Assembly: GCA_009193035.1 (NCBI GenBank)
Contig: SWDT01000009.1
Span: 372,001 to 436,000 of the forward strand
Direction: 5' to 3'
Length of the DNA: 64,000 nucleotides
Source: Halicephalobus mephisto
Lineage: Eukaryota; Nematoda; Chromadorea; Rhabditida; Panagrolaimidae
The position numbers and the translations under genes were made by a program. How positions within the stretch are numbered: the first letter of the stretch is position 1; every line of letters starts with the position of its first letter. The notes under the pieces were generated by a model. It saw only the letters and a list, made by a program, of their open reading frames with translations. It did not search any database and had not been told where the DNA came from. Below are positions 34,901 to 48,754 of this stretch, one piece after another.

Positions 34901-36572
34901 AAATTATGAGGAATCTTAGTTCTAGAACAAAAATGCGACTAGCTACTTCAGGAAGTATAGCTCCTGTTTCTACTGTAGATTCTGGAACGAAGAAACGAGG
35001 CAGAAAAACTAATGCTGAAAAAGCAGCAACATTGCAGAATTTGGAAAAAACAGAAGTTCCTCAAGACGGTGAACAGCCGGTTAAGCGAAAGTATACAAGA
35101 AAGAAGAAATCTCCAGAAATTTCGGAAGAAGTAACAGTTGTGGAATCTGTAGGTAAAAAACGGAAAAGGATTATTTCTGATGAAGAAGAAGATGGAAATG
35201 TTTTGGAAAAAGAAGGTCCGTCGAGTAGTGTTCAATCTGGGAATGTTCAGAGGAGAATTACTAGGAAATCGTCAAAACGGGATCCTGTGCTTGAGTTGAA
35301 GGGACTTTTGCAGAAGTGTACTCGTTCTAAAGTTCCTGTTCAAGTTTCTGAATTTTTATCTTGGGCTCCTGATGAACTTGAGTTTTCTGATGTTGTCGAA
35401 GCTGTTTCTAGTTTTATGATGAAATTGAACACGAGAAATTGCTGGTCGTTGTTGGATGACTATGATGGAAATGCTGTAGTGTCTGAGGAAGAAGAAAGTA
35501 TTCTTCGTTTATGTAATGAATTGTCTGGAGTTGAATCTTGGAGAAATTTGACCAGAGAAATATTTTGTTTTATGGCGAAGAAACAATTGTCTACGGTTGA
35601 GAAATTGAATACATTAGAAGTGAACAGGAATTATAGATTATTGTTTGCACTTATTGAAGTGGTGAATATGAACGAAAAAATATCTGATATTGAAGTGAAT
35701 TATCAAGATTCATTGCTTGATAATTTGGTTTTGAATAGATCTCCAGAAGCAGTAATTACGACTATTTGTTATTTGTTGACTATTTCTCCGATTTTGATTA
35801 AAAAGTTTATTGTTAAAAGGGTTATTGAAGACACTTCAGGATATTCTGATTTACTAGTAACTATGGTACATGAATGTTCAAACAAAAAACAAATTCTTAA
35901 TCAACTTGTGACAGAAAAAGCAGAAATTGATTTTGAAACTTGTAAATTGAATGAAAATATTACGGTAGAAGATTACTCGAATTGGATATATTCGAAAATT
36001 GGAGATATTTATTTTACAGACAATGGATTAAGTGGATTTGATATGGATGGAGAAATGATTTTTAGTATATCGCCGAATATTCAGAAAAAAACGTCCCTTG
36101 TGGCTGCTTTGTTTTCTCCTGAAATTTTTGAAGAATTTAATAGAATTGAATTAATTGAAAAAGGAATGTTTTTTATTAAATTTGCAATAGAATCTGTTTC
36201 TGAAGAAATATCGAATTTTAATGGTTTGTTTTTTTTTAAATTTTTTTTTATTTATAAAGTTTTTTAGATTTGTTTTACGACAAAATTAACGAAGGATACT
36301 TTGATCGGGATTTGAATCCGCTTGATCCGGGAAATGTAGATCGGATTATTCAACTGTTATATGTTTTGACTAGACTTGTTTCAATACCGTTTAGGAGATT
36401 GCAGAAATCTCATTTGCCGAAATATGCTAAAATTGAAGCAGAAAAATTTTTAAATCAAGTGTCGTCATTGGAGGAATTTGTTCAAAAATGTGATTATGAT
36501 AGTGGATGGAAGCAAAGGGTCAATTTTGGTCTCAAAGATGCCATTGATCATCTTAGATTGTCGATGAAATAG
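31937..36572 (+). CDS. Large coiled-coil / SPKK-repeat nuclear-type protein, 1455 aa, unrecognised
   Basis: Seven exons (31937-32114, 32162-32355, 32399-32834, 32881-34559, 34603-34775, 34821-36223, 36268-36572) all join in phase. Residues ~125-260 are a long charged coiled coil (LNHQINDLKNYVTSLQNRI...). Residues ~350-760 hold about eight degenerate ~47-aa repeats with SPRKSPKKS, NADLxLSEESSAEE and TKSLSVQ, alternating basic SPKK-like and acidic blocks. A second basic stretch has an AT-hook-like KKRGRKTNAEK and KRKYTRKKK. The last ~470 residues are predicted helical (GLLQKCTRSKVPVQVSEFL to the end). The SPKK and AT-hook-like motifs suggest chromatin or DNA association and phospho-regulation; this is inference. 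An in-frame ATG at 31895 is an alternative start. Confidence 0.85.
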
Positions 36573-36719
36573 GAATCTCAGGTAGTTGTTAATTTTCGGT
36601 GCCTTAATTGTTTTGTTTGTTTGCTAGATGAAAGTGAAAATAATTGTTGATGACAATGATGATGGAATTTGTTTTTCCTCGAGTGGGGAATTGATATGTT
36701 TATGAAAAGTTGAATAATT

Positions 36720-37035
36720 TTTGAAGTTTATTAGGTTACTGTAATTTTAGGAAATTAGAGTTTTTAGTAGATTATTTGAATTTTTATTGGGTTACTGTAG
36801 GTTTAGGAAATAAGAATTTTTAGTAGATTATTTGAAATTTACTGGGTTACTGTAGGTTTAGAAAATGGGTTTTTTAATAGATTTTTTTGATGTTTTTATT
36901 GGGTTACTGTAGGTTTAGGAAATAAGGATTTTTAGTAGATTATTTGAAATTTACTGGGTTACTGTAGGTTTAGGAAATAAGGATTTTTAGTAGATTATTT
37001 GATGTTTTTATTGGGTTACTGTAGGTTTAGAAAAA
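36720..37035. repeat. 60-bp repeat with TTACTGTAGG, downstream of the SPKK gene
   Basis: Five copies of GGGTTACTGTAGGTTTAGGA + AATAAGGATTTTTAGTAGATT. The rest of 36573-37398 is AT-rich with TTTTTGAAATT repeats. Confidence 0.75.
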
Positions 37036-37398
37036 TAGGATTTTCTAATTTCTTCAAGAATTGGAGTATGTTGTTTGAAAATTATGATAGTTAGATTTAA
37101 TGCCTACTAAAGTTGTTGATTTTTAGAAATTTCTCAATTAGTTTTAGATTGATTCGAATTTAGTTGGAAATCAAAATTTTTGATTTTTAAAATTTTTCAA
37201 ACTAGTGAGGTTTGATTTTGATCCTCTTGATTTTTAAATTCGAATTAGTTTAAAATTTATTTCAAATTCGAAATCGTCGATTTTCCAAAATTTTCGATTT
37301 TTGAAATTGAATTACTTTTAAATTTCGAAATTGACAATTCTGATGACCACCATTTTTATTCAAAACTGAAAAATTAGAAATTTTGTGTTTGGATTATC

Positions 37399-37972
37399 CA
37401 CAAAAAGGGTATTTTAAAACGATTCTAATGTATCAGATGTATTATATTTCATCCACCGGTATATTGAAGACGATACATCAATGTTAACTTAACATATCGG
37501 TACGTAGAATGTAATGTGTCTGATATATCAGAGCTGTTTTCAACGCATCGATATAAATTTAACAATTGATACATTGAATATCGTATATGCCATACATCAG
37601 AGCCGTTTTAATGCGCATATACTTTATATACCATCTACCGATATGAACTTAACACATCAGTACGTTGAATATCACGTAAATGATACATCAGAATCGTTTT
37701 GATATATCGATATATAAAATACAATGTCTGATATCAACGTAACATATCAGTACATTGAACGTAATGCATGTCATATATCAGAATCGTTTTGATATATCGA
37801 TATATAAAATACAATGTTTGATATCAACTTAATACACTTATACATTGAACATAATGTATATGATACATCAGAATCGTTTTGACACATCGATATATTGAAT
37901 ATAATCTATCCGATATATCAGAACCGCTTTTGATGCACCGATATATGAAATACAATGTAGCTGTTTTTGTGT
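37399..37972. repeat. ATGTATC-rich array (copy C) with CACAAAAA inverted termini
   Basis: Begins CACAAAAAGGGTATTTTAAA and ends GTAGCTGTTTTTGTG. The interior is made of GATACATCAGAATCGTTTTG and ATATCGATATATAAAATACA units. Same family as 3965-4860 and 8660-9336. Confidence 0.75.
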
Positions 37973-39674
37973 ACTGCTTGATGTGTTACCTCGGAGAATG
38001 AGGATCAAAAATACCGAGTGATGTGGGATTTGTCCGTCGGGAGGGATCTTCTGTAATAAGGTGTAATTCGCACCAGGACCATTCCTCGAATTGTGCCTTA
38101 GAGAATGGAGATCAAAGAAAACGCCGAAAATCGTCGTCACATCCCGAACGTTCTTTGGCGATCAGGTATAATTCTCACAGGATAAATTTTGAATTATGTC
38201 TTCGAAAAACGATCGATATGTTATTAAATAAAAATAATTTTTCACAACAGATGTTTTCTGATGTTAGTCGTTTTCAAACTTTTCTCTCACCACGAAAATT
38301 CTCTCATTAAGTACTTTCGCGGTAAGATCACTAATCAGAAAATGCTCAAAAAATTAATAACTATTCAACAAATGAAAATATTTCTTCCAAAACAACAATT
38401 TTCAACAATCACTTATTTTCGTGTCAGAATTTTCAATTTGAAACTAATTTTTATAAAGTTTTTTTCTTAAAAAGAAATTTTCCAATGATCATTCACTTTT
38501 CGTCTCAAGATCAGCAGTAGAAAAGCTTTTCAGAATTATTACTATTTAAACCTTTTTCTTTCAAAAAGAAACTTTTTCAACGATCATTCATTTTTCGTCT
38601 CAGAATCAACAGTTTGAAACTAATTATTTCACATTTTTAAATCTCCTTCTTTCAAAACGAAATTTCCCAATAATTACTCTTTTTCGTCTCAAGATCAGCA
38701 GTTGAAAAACAGGATTATCACCACATGCAACTTTTGTCCCGACACGAATGACGTCCTCTGTCCATTCATGAGCCGTCGTGTGGTACTCTAGAGATCGATC
38801 CCCTGGAGTGGTACCAGGATGAACGACGGTGCTTGACCTAGTTTCCATTTGGAAGAACTGGTTATTGTCTTGTCCTCGCATTGCGCAACAATTGAAAAAT
38901 GCAAACTTGTGCATTTCCTTTCCGAAGTTCAAAGGCTTGTTTTGGTCAAAAGTAGGTCACTAATTTTAACGATTGTTTATTATTTATCAATTTCCAAATT
39001 GCCACTGGCGATGCTGGGGAATGTTAGAATAGACAAGAATGCAAAAATCTGGAAGTATTAACAGCAAAACTCGGGATTTGCTTTAGGCTTTAGAAAAGCT
39101 GAGATTTCGGAGTGGCAGGAGACTGGTTTCGCCCGCTGCAGGCCCGCCAGGTCTGGTGGGAACTCCAGCCGCAGCAACCTCCCTCAACGGATCACACACC
39201 AAGACTCACGGAACAGTCAGAATCCGGTTCAGGTCCCTCTGGCACCGTCCTCCGAAGCGAGGTTCAAACTTTCATATATGAAAACTAATTTCCGAAGCGC
39301 TCGAATTTCGTTCCCAATTTTAGCAAACTCAGTCCCCGACTATGTACATTCCAAACAATCATAAATAAAAACAATAAATAACAACTAAAATTTAAGATTT
39401 CATATATCAACTTCGAAAACTTTGACGCGCTGGTTTTCAAATAATTTAGTTTTGGGAGTCAACGCCGCATCCCAGTTGATTGGATTTACACAAGCACTGC
39501 CGAAAAGGAAATACGGTACGAAATTCAAGTTTTCAGAAAACGCGGTCCCCAGCAGCACCTCGCTCCGACGGTCCCAGAAACCCACCCAGAATCCACCTGT
39601 TCCCGAGCTTCGAGACATACACAATCAATTTCAGAAGGTCACTCCAGATAAAGTTCATTCATAAGCTCACTAGG
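37973..39674. other. Intergenic region, duplicated segments and a GC-richer stretch
   Basis: 37990-38230 holds two to three diverged copies of a GAGAATG(A/G)AGATCAAA + GTATAATTC(T/G)CAC segment. 38390-38700 has about three ~100-bp units (TTTTTCGTCTCAAGATCAGCAGT). 38740-38930 is open on - (METRSSTVVHPGTTPGD.. HTTAHEWTEDV) but includes a dispersed-repeat motif (CGTGTCGGGACAA) and has no splice support. 39110-39260 is GC-rich and unexplained, near the 3' end of the nuclear-receptor gene. Confidence 0.45.
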
Positions 39675-41946
<2,272 letters not shown>

Positions 41947-42060
41947 GACGGAGGTGTTCCCGGCGATGGTCCAGGTCAGGTCAGGAGGTCGAGGTCTCGG
42001 ACGTGAACAAGTGACCCGGCGACAAAACTGGCCGAATTCTTGCGCAAATGCAGAAATCGA

Positions 42061-42071
42061 AAGCTAGGTCA
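42061..42071 (+). promoter_or_regulatory. Candidate ROR response element upstream of nhr-23
   Basis: AAGCTAGGTCA, close to the monomeric ROR site (AT-rich 5' extension + TAGGTCA), about 115 bp upstream of the nhr-23 start codon. A direct AGGTCAGGTCA lies closer, at about 41965-41985. Autoregulation is inference only. Confidence 0.35.
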
Positions 42072-42559
42072 GAGCAGATCTCACAAGCCGATCGCACCAA
42101 ACAAGACGCACAAGAATGGCACTGTTGATCGCGCGTTTGTGCCGTCCCCCAAGAGGCCGCTTATCGTCCTCCCCGAATTCCCGCTGAGATTTGCTGGAGA
42201 CAAATCCCCGAACATCGTAAATCATCTCCAAGATAAAAGTTATCAGCAGTCGGTCCCAAGGTCGATCCCGGCTGTCACAAGATCCTCTGGCGATAAGACT
42301 TGGAGTGGGACATAGCCATGTCTCCTCCAGTACTCGATCGGCAGACCTCATCGAGGTTTCGTCAGGGTAAACACATCTCACAAAAGGACGGCACGAAGAG
42401 CAAAAACAAATCGATATATCAGCAGAAACCACGTTCAGGCCAACGAGGGAGTTCCGTTCGTATTCGAAAACGGAGACGTCGGCGTGTTATCAGGAACTTT
42501 CGTGGCGGGAGTTCTGTCCACCGGGCTGCTTTTGTTGTTTCTGAGGGAAATTACTCCCG

Positions 42560-43020
42560 CGCCTAGGATTGACTGATCTCGACGTGACTATCAGGAACTT
42601 TCGCCGTGGGAGTCCAAGTTTCTGCTTCTTTCTATATAATTCGATGCTATTCAGGATTAACTGATCTCGACATGGTTTCTGAGGAATTTCCGCGATGCAA
42701 ATTAATTTTTTTATTTTCCGAATCCTATCCTACTCGTACCTAAAATTACCTAATTTCGACGTAGTTTCTAGGGCCTTCACAATGGAAATTTTTTTGCGAA
42801 GAATTTCATGCGTACCTAAAATCAACTAATCCCGGCCTGACTATCCGGACCTTCCTCGGCGAGAATTTACGTTTTTTATTTTCCGAATCCTATCCTACTC
42901 GTACCTAAAATTGCCCAAGTTCGACGTAATTTCCGCGGAAAAACTCAGTTTGCAAATTTTGGAGCAAATCCTATCCGTGCCTCAAAGCAGCTAATCCGGC
43001 CTGGTATCAGGAACTTTCGC
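42560..43020. repeat. Tandem repeat upstream of nhr-23, about 110-125-bp unit
   Basis: Four to five degenerate units containing GACTGATCTCGACGTGACTA, TCAGGAACTTTCGCCG and CCGAATCCTATCCTACTCG. They lie in the presumed promoter or first intron of nhr-23. Confidence 0.6.
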
Positions 43021-43040
43021 GGCGAGAGGAAACCCGACTG

Positions 43041-44686
43041 TTAACTGGAACGGTTCATTGGTCTCAGGAATGTCCCCATAAAAAAGAAATGGACAAATCT
43101 GACTCGAATGACCTTCAACTCAAGACTTTTGAAAAGTTGAAATTTGGACAAAAGGCAACTTTTGGGAATGGAAATTAAAGACTGATCGGATGGAAGGCTG
43201 GAGAACCTGAACAAGAAGCCCCACGAAAGACAATATCTAGGTTTCTGTGCCATCGGCGACCCGGGTCAGCAAAGGAGGTCGATGGCGAGTCTCCCGACCA
43301 CCACCATTTTCCCATATTTCCCAACCCGGAGTCAGTCTCGTTTCCGTTTTTGTCAACGACTAGATCAACCGAGTTTCCGGAAACTGTACTTGGACGGGGT
43401 TACTGTATTCAGATAAGATTGCCGACCATCGCGTAAGATTCCAGAATTTTCGAAGTTTTTCGAATTTTTGGAATTGAATAAAAATTAATTTTATAATTTT
43501 CGATGTTAATGAAGAAGTTCCGAAAATTCGTGTCGAGGCAAATTTCCAAATTTCTTGATTTCTTAAATACCGTAATTCCGGAAGTCCCTAGAATCCTAAA
43601 AATGCGAATTTCCAACTTCCAGGTCCTGACTGGAAAATTCAAAAATCCATATTCATAAAATTTTTGATTTTTTATTTCAAAACAAAAACCAATTTCCCTA
43701 CAGTAATCCGATTTTTATTTAATAAGAATTTTAAAAATACCGTAATTTGATTGTTTTTTGCGAAAATTAAGTTCTTCAAAAAAATTATATTTTTGGAAAT
43801 TTTGAAGTTTTGAATATTTTTGGAATTTTTGAATATTTTTGAAGTTTTTGAAATTTTTGAATATTTTTCTGATTTTTTTTTTGAAAAAGTCGAAAAATAC
43901 AGAAATCGCGAAATGACCATTTTCCTCTGACACGTGTAGGCACCGACAGACACGACAGAAGAATCGCGAGTGGAGTGATTCTCTGGTCACAAAGTTTCAC
44001 AAATTTTTGAACTTTTAGGAACCTATGTGATGGTTAGGGAAAATTTAAATAAACAACAATAAAAATAAATGTATACCATATTCTGAGGACCAATGTGGTA
44101 ATTTAAAAGTTACTTAAAAACTAAAAATCAGGAATTGAAGGTGTAAATACCGTATTTTAGGAATCTAGACAACAATGAAGAAAAATATTTTTAAAAAAAT
44201 AAAAAATTGAAGATGTTTAGAAATGTAAATACGGTATTTTCGGAACTTCTATGATGTTTAAAAAAATTTCAAAAAAGTTGAAAATTAAACATTTTAGAGA
44301 CACTGTATTTTAGAAATCTAGATGATTGAAGAAAATAAATAAATGATAAATTTAAATTTGTATTTTTTTACAAAAATGAGAAAAAGTAGTAAAATTTACT
44401 GATGAATTTAAATTTGTATTTTTTTTACAAAAATAAGAAAAAAAGTAAAATTTACTGATGAATTTAAATTTGAATTTTTTTTACAAAAATAAGAAAAAGT
44501 AGTGAAATTTACTGATGAATTTAAATTTGTATTTTTTCACAAAAATTAGAAAAAGTAGTAAAATTTACTGATGGATTTAAATTTGAATTTTTTTTACAAA
44601 AATTAGAAAAGTAGTGAAATTTACTGATGAATTTAAATTTATATTTTTTTTTTACAAAAATTAGAAAAGTAGTAAAATTTACAAAC
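43041..44686. repeat. AT-rich region with 57-bp minisatellite next to an upstream exon
   Basis: 44340-44680 has six copies of a ~57-bp unit (GATGAATTTAAATTTGTATT, ACAAAAATTAGAAAAGTAGT). 43500-43560 has a dispersed-motif copy (AATTCGTGTCGAGGCAAATT). 43041-43440 is less AT-rich with no gene recognised. Probably intronic if the exons at 44.7-45.3 kb belong to nhr-23. Confidence 0.5.
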
Positions 44687-45266
44687 CTCTCATAGCTGCA
44701 GCGGCGGCTCCGAGTCCGCTGTGGCTTCCGTTGGAGGAAGAACTGCTGGAATTGCTGGAGACGGTCGTTGTGCCGATTTGGAAGGCCGTAGGGCCGTTCG
44801 TTTGTTGAATATGTTGATTTGGGCTTACGGAAACGAAAACTTGGCCGGTAGATCCGTTGATGAACAAGGGTGCGGCGGCCGGATCGTGGATATGGCTATG
44901 GGAACTGGCCACCGCAATTGTTGGAGACTGTAGGGTCGCCAGGATTAATTTTAAAAAAAAATTCTTTAAATTTTTTTTTGATTTTTTTTTAAAATTTAAG
45001 ACATTAATAAATTTGAGATCGGAAATATATAATATTAGTCGTTTTGGAGCTGGGGATATCTGAAAATATATCTGCAAGTCTTCGATGAAGCCCCGTGGCA
45101 CGGACTTGGACGACGAGAGTTCAGCCGGTGCGCGAGCGGATGACGGACGGGATAGGGATGACAGTGGCGGTGCATGGAACGAGACCGCGCCTTTCTGAAG
45201 TTGAGTGAAATTGTCGCAGATTCGGACGGGTCTTCCGTGAAGGTCATCCCGAACAGTCACTGATGC
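44687..45266 (-). CDS. Putative upstream exons, perhaps an alternative 5' end of nhr-23
   Basis: The exon 44927-44687 has a good acceptor (cctacag) and donor (AGAG|gtttgt). It encodes a Ser/Ala/Gln-rich stretch (SPTIAVASSHSHIHDPAAAP.., TTVSSNSSSSSSNGSHSG), typical of transcription-factor N termini. A further exon opens at 45266 (ccttag acceptor) with ATG in one frame (MTFTEDPSESATISLNF) and another open frame (TVRDDLHGRPVRICDNF). A GC-rich segment at 45433-45525 ending GCGC|gtgaga could be a first exon. The 44687 donor is phase 1 and no certain phase-1 acceptor was found before nhr-23 exon 1, so the link is unproven. Confidence 0.4.
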
Positions 45267-45519
45267 CTAAGGGAATTTTATCGCAATATTCACAAAATAA
45301 TAAATTTAAATTTAAATAATTATTATTAAAATTATTTTTTTTTTATATTTAAAATTTTAAAATTTTTTTTTTGGATTAATTTGTTTTTGAAAATTTATTG
45401 TTGGAACTTTTTGAAGGCCATCTCACGCGCGAGTCGCTACCGGACAGTCCGACACACTGACACGCAATGGCCGCCGGGGACGAGGGACAGGACAACGCCG
45501 ATCACCTCTAATCACAATA

Positions 45520-45574
45520 TTACGAATAAATAACTAAATAAATATCTAAATAACTAAATAAATATCTAAATATC

Positions 45575-45605
<31 letters not shown>

Positions 45606-45735
45606 ATATCTAAATAATTAAATAATTAAATAATTAAATAAATAAATAAATAAATATCTAAATAAATATCTAAATAACTAAATAAATATCTAAATAATTA
45701 AATAAATATTTAAATATTTAAATAAATATCTAAAT
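45520..45735. repeat. AAATAAATATCTAAAT microsatellite
   Basis: Pure run of AAAT / ATCTAAAT / AACTAAAT units. The flanks to 46464 are AT-rich with a dispersed-motif copy (ACGAAACGGTCTCGAAGCGA at about 46026) and no gene. Confidence 0.85.
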
Positions 45736-46464
45736 ATCTAAATAACTTAAAACATAAATTATAAAATCAAAAGTGATTGTTTTTATAAAATTTATCTCCA
45801 AAATTATAAAATCAAAAATAATTATTTTTATAAAAGTTATTCCAAAAATTTTGATTTTTTAAATTTTAAATTTCAGAAATTTTTTGTAAAATGTAAAAAT
45901 TTTCTAGAATATCTTGAAATTTTGGTTTTTTGAAGCTGATCAAAATTTTTATAGAATTTTGGAAAATTCCGAAAATTTCGACAGAATTTTATTTAATTTA
46001 CATAAAAATAAAAAATGAATATTACCACGAAACGGTCTCGAAGCGAATTTTCCAAAATTCGAATTTGGATAATTTTAAATTTAAAAAATTTCTACAGTAC
46101 TGTAGAGAACTTTGAAAATTTCCAAATTGTAAAAAATTCAAAAATTCTGTTTTTTTAGAAAAATTAAGAAATTTCGGAAGATTTTAGGATTTTCCAGAAA
46201 CCTAGTCCGAATCCTGAAACCTCCAGAATCCTCCACAAAGACCTCCGAACTTACTAGAATCCAGAATCCGGTCCAAAAAGACCGGAAAACGCCTGAAGAC
46301 GGGACTTCGAAGTCGATTCTGAAAACAAATTTTTTCGAAACAATTTTATTTGACCCATTTTGCTTCCAATAAACACTTGATAATAATTTTTCACTAAAAA
46401 TAATATCCAACTAAGAAGCGACTGTAATTCCGGAAGTTACCCATAATCCTTTTTTTCGTTGAGA

Positions 46465-48754
46465 TCAGGCCGACGGCAACTCGGGAGACATTTTCGAACT
46501 CGGTTGTGGATTTGAGGCGCTGCTGGATCTAGAGGATTCCGTTCCTCCATTCATGGCATTTTCTATTACTTCATAGAGATTAACCATCGATCCATCGTCC
46601 GTCTCAATCATGACCTCTCCTTCGTCATCTGAATCCACATCAGGGGCCACAAACAGAACTTCGAAAGTCAGTTCGTTGTTTTCGATCATCTGGAAATAAA
46701 TATTATTGTAGAAGTAGTATTACTATAGAGATAAAACTACTGTAAAGTTGAAATTACTGTAAAAGTAGTATTACTGTAAAAACAGCAGTACTGCAAGAAA
46801 TATTACTGTAGAGATAAGACTACTGTAATGGTAATATTACTGTAAAAGTAGTAGTACTGTAAAAAATATTACAGTAGAAATAAGACTACTGTAAAATTAA
46901 AATTACTGTAAAAGTAGTATTACTGTAAAAACAGCAGTACTGCAAGAAATATTACTGTAGAGATAAGACTACTGTAAAACTAGCATTACTGTAAAAATAG
47001 CAGTACTGTAAAAAAATTAGTACTGTAGAGATAAGACTATTGTAAAGCTGATATTATTGTAAAATTAAAATTACTGTAAAAGTTATATTACTGTAAAAGT
47101 AGTATTACTGTAGAGATAAAACTACTGTAAAGTTGAAATTACTGTAAAAATACTGCTACTGTAAAAATACTACTATTGTAAAAAAAATATCACTGTAGTG
47201 ATAAAACTACTGTGAAAATAGTATTACTGTAAAAACAAAATTACTGTAGAACTGAAATTACTGCAAAAATAAAATTACTGTAAAAATTTTAAATTATCTC
47301 AACACGAAATTTCAGAACTATTCTAAAAAAATAGTTACTGTAACGAATTGCCTGAATTACTGTTTTTTTTTAATTTTTTAAAATTTTGAAAATGACTTTT
47401 AAAAAATGAAATTCTTACTTCTTTGCTTAGGATGGCCACGGCTTCTGCGTGTTTGACGTTTTTCAAACTGATTCCATTCACGCTCAAGATGGAATCTCCG
47501 ACGTACAAATTTCCACATCTGTCGCCAGGTTGTCCTGGATGGATTTCGCTGACCATAATCGGAACTCCGTGTTCTTTTCCTCCGGTAATCGATATCCCTA
47601 ATCCTTCGTTTGATTTTTTTTCTAAAATTACTGTTCTCAATTTTCCGATTCCTTTTTGATTTCCATCTTCAATCCGTGGATACGGTAATTTTCGTTGACT
47701 ATTTCTTCCACGACAAGCTTTAATAACTGTTTTATGTCTATGAAGATGAATTTCAGCTTCAAGTTGGTTCCACAATCTGTCGTGTTCGGTCCCGCGCATC
47801 CCACGACCCAGGAGCTGGATCTGCTGAATCCTTCCTGCAAGTTCTTTATCCAGATACTTCGTCGCAAGTCTAGCTCCAAAAATTTCCGTCTGCATAGTGT
47901 TCAACAAAGATCTAAGTTTATTGTTTTCCTTCTTCAACAAAGCCAATTCTGCTTGCATCTTCGCCGGAGGCATTATTTTCGCCCGGAAGGCATTTATCTC
48001 CTGCTCCTGAAAATTTACATATATAAAACTATAAAAAACTATAAAAAAAACTTCATAAAAACTTTCAAAAAACATAAAAATTTAAAAAAAAAACTTTAAA
48101 AAACTAAAAAAAGTTTAAAAATTTTATAAAAAATTAAAAAGAATTTTTTTTTAAATTCAAAAAAGTTTAAAAAATTTATAAAAATTTTAAAAAAAGTTTA
48201 AAAATTTCATAAAAAATTTTAAAAAATGTTTAAAAATTTTTTTTAATTTGAAAAAAAAATTTTTAATTTAAAAATCTAAAAATTTAACTTACAATTTTCT
48301 TTTTTATCATGTCGGATTCATGTGGAGCATTTTTGGAATATAATTGGCACTGCAAAGAATGGACTCTTAGGATCAGATTCTGATTCTCCAATTGTCGTTC
48401 GGATTCTGAAGCTATGGAAGTGGATAATTCATCTCTCATGGATTCCAATTCTTCTTCCAATTTGTTGTTTTTTATCGTTAAAGCCTGGGATTTATGGACG
48501 AGCTGAGCGAAACAGCTGCTTATGGCGGTCATTTTCTGTCTTCCTTCATAGACAAGTTCGGATTGATCAGAATCCACATCTCCAAGAAGAATATCCAAAT
48601 CCACAAAAGCTTTATCAAAGTCTTTTTCCAAAGCATCAAGCCAAGTCAAGGACTGAAGAGGAGTGTGAAAAGCAGCAGCTACAGTACTTCTACGATGCGG
48701 GTTGGAGTTCGAAACCCCGGCTTCTTCACTCGTCGATGGAGCTGATGTCGTCAT
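46465..48754 (-). CDS. gopc-1: GOPC/PIST, Golgi-associated PDZ and coiled-coil protein
   Basis: Exons 48754-48293, 48006-47419 and 46689-46465 join in phase to 424 residues (human GOPC about 450-460). N-terminal block [26 protein letters not shown] and [17 protein letters not shown]; two coiled-coil stretches; the highly conserved [26 protein letters not shown]... [28 protein letters not shown] domain about 278-363 with carboxylate loop GLGI and [12 protein letters not shown]; tail [15 protein letters not shown]. It tethers membrane cargo at the trans-Golgi through PDZ ligands and binds Rab/TC10-type regulators. The frame is open upstream of the chosen ATG to an acceptor at about 48798, so the N terminus may be longer. 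Confidence 0.95.
46690..47290. repeat. TTACTGTA-rich array in GOPC intron 2
   Basis: Over 30 copies of TACTGTA spaced every 12-25 bp (for example AGTAGTATTACTGTAAAAAC, GAGATAAGACTACTGTAAA), with units locally duplicated at ~185 bp. Occupies almost the whole 729-bp intron. Confidence 0.85.

Noticed and set aside
38624..38932. Minus-strand frame METRSSTVVHPGTTPGD...HTTAHEWTEDV
   Set aside because: No splice support, the 3' part is tandem-repeat sequence and it includes the dispersed CGTGTCGGGACAA motif; kept only as a note in the intergenic entry.
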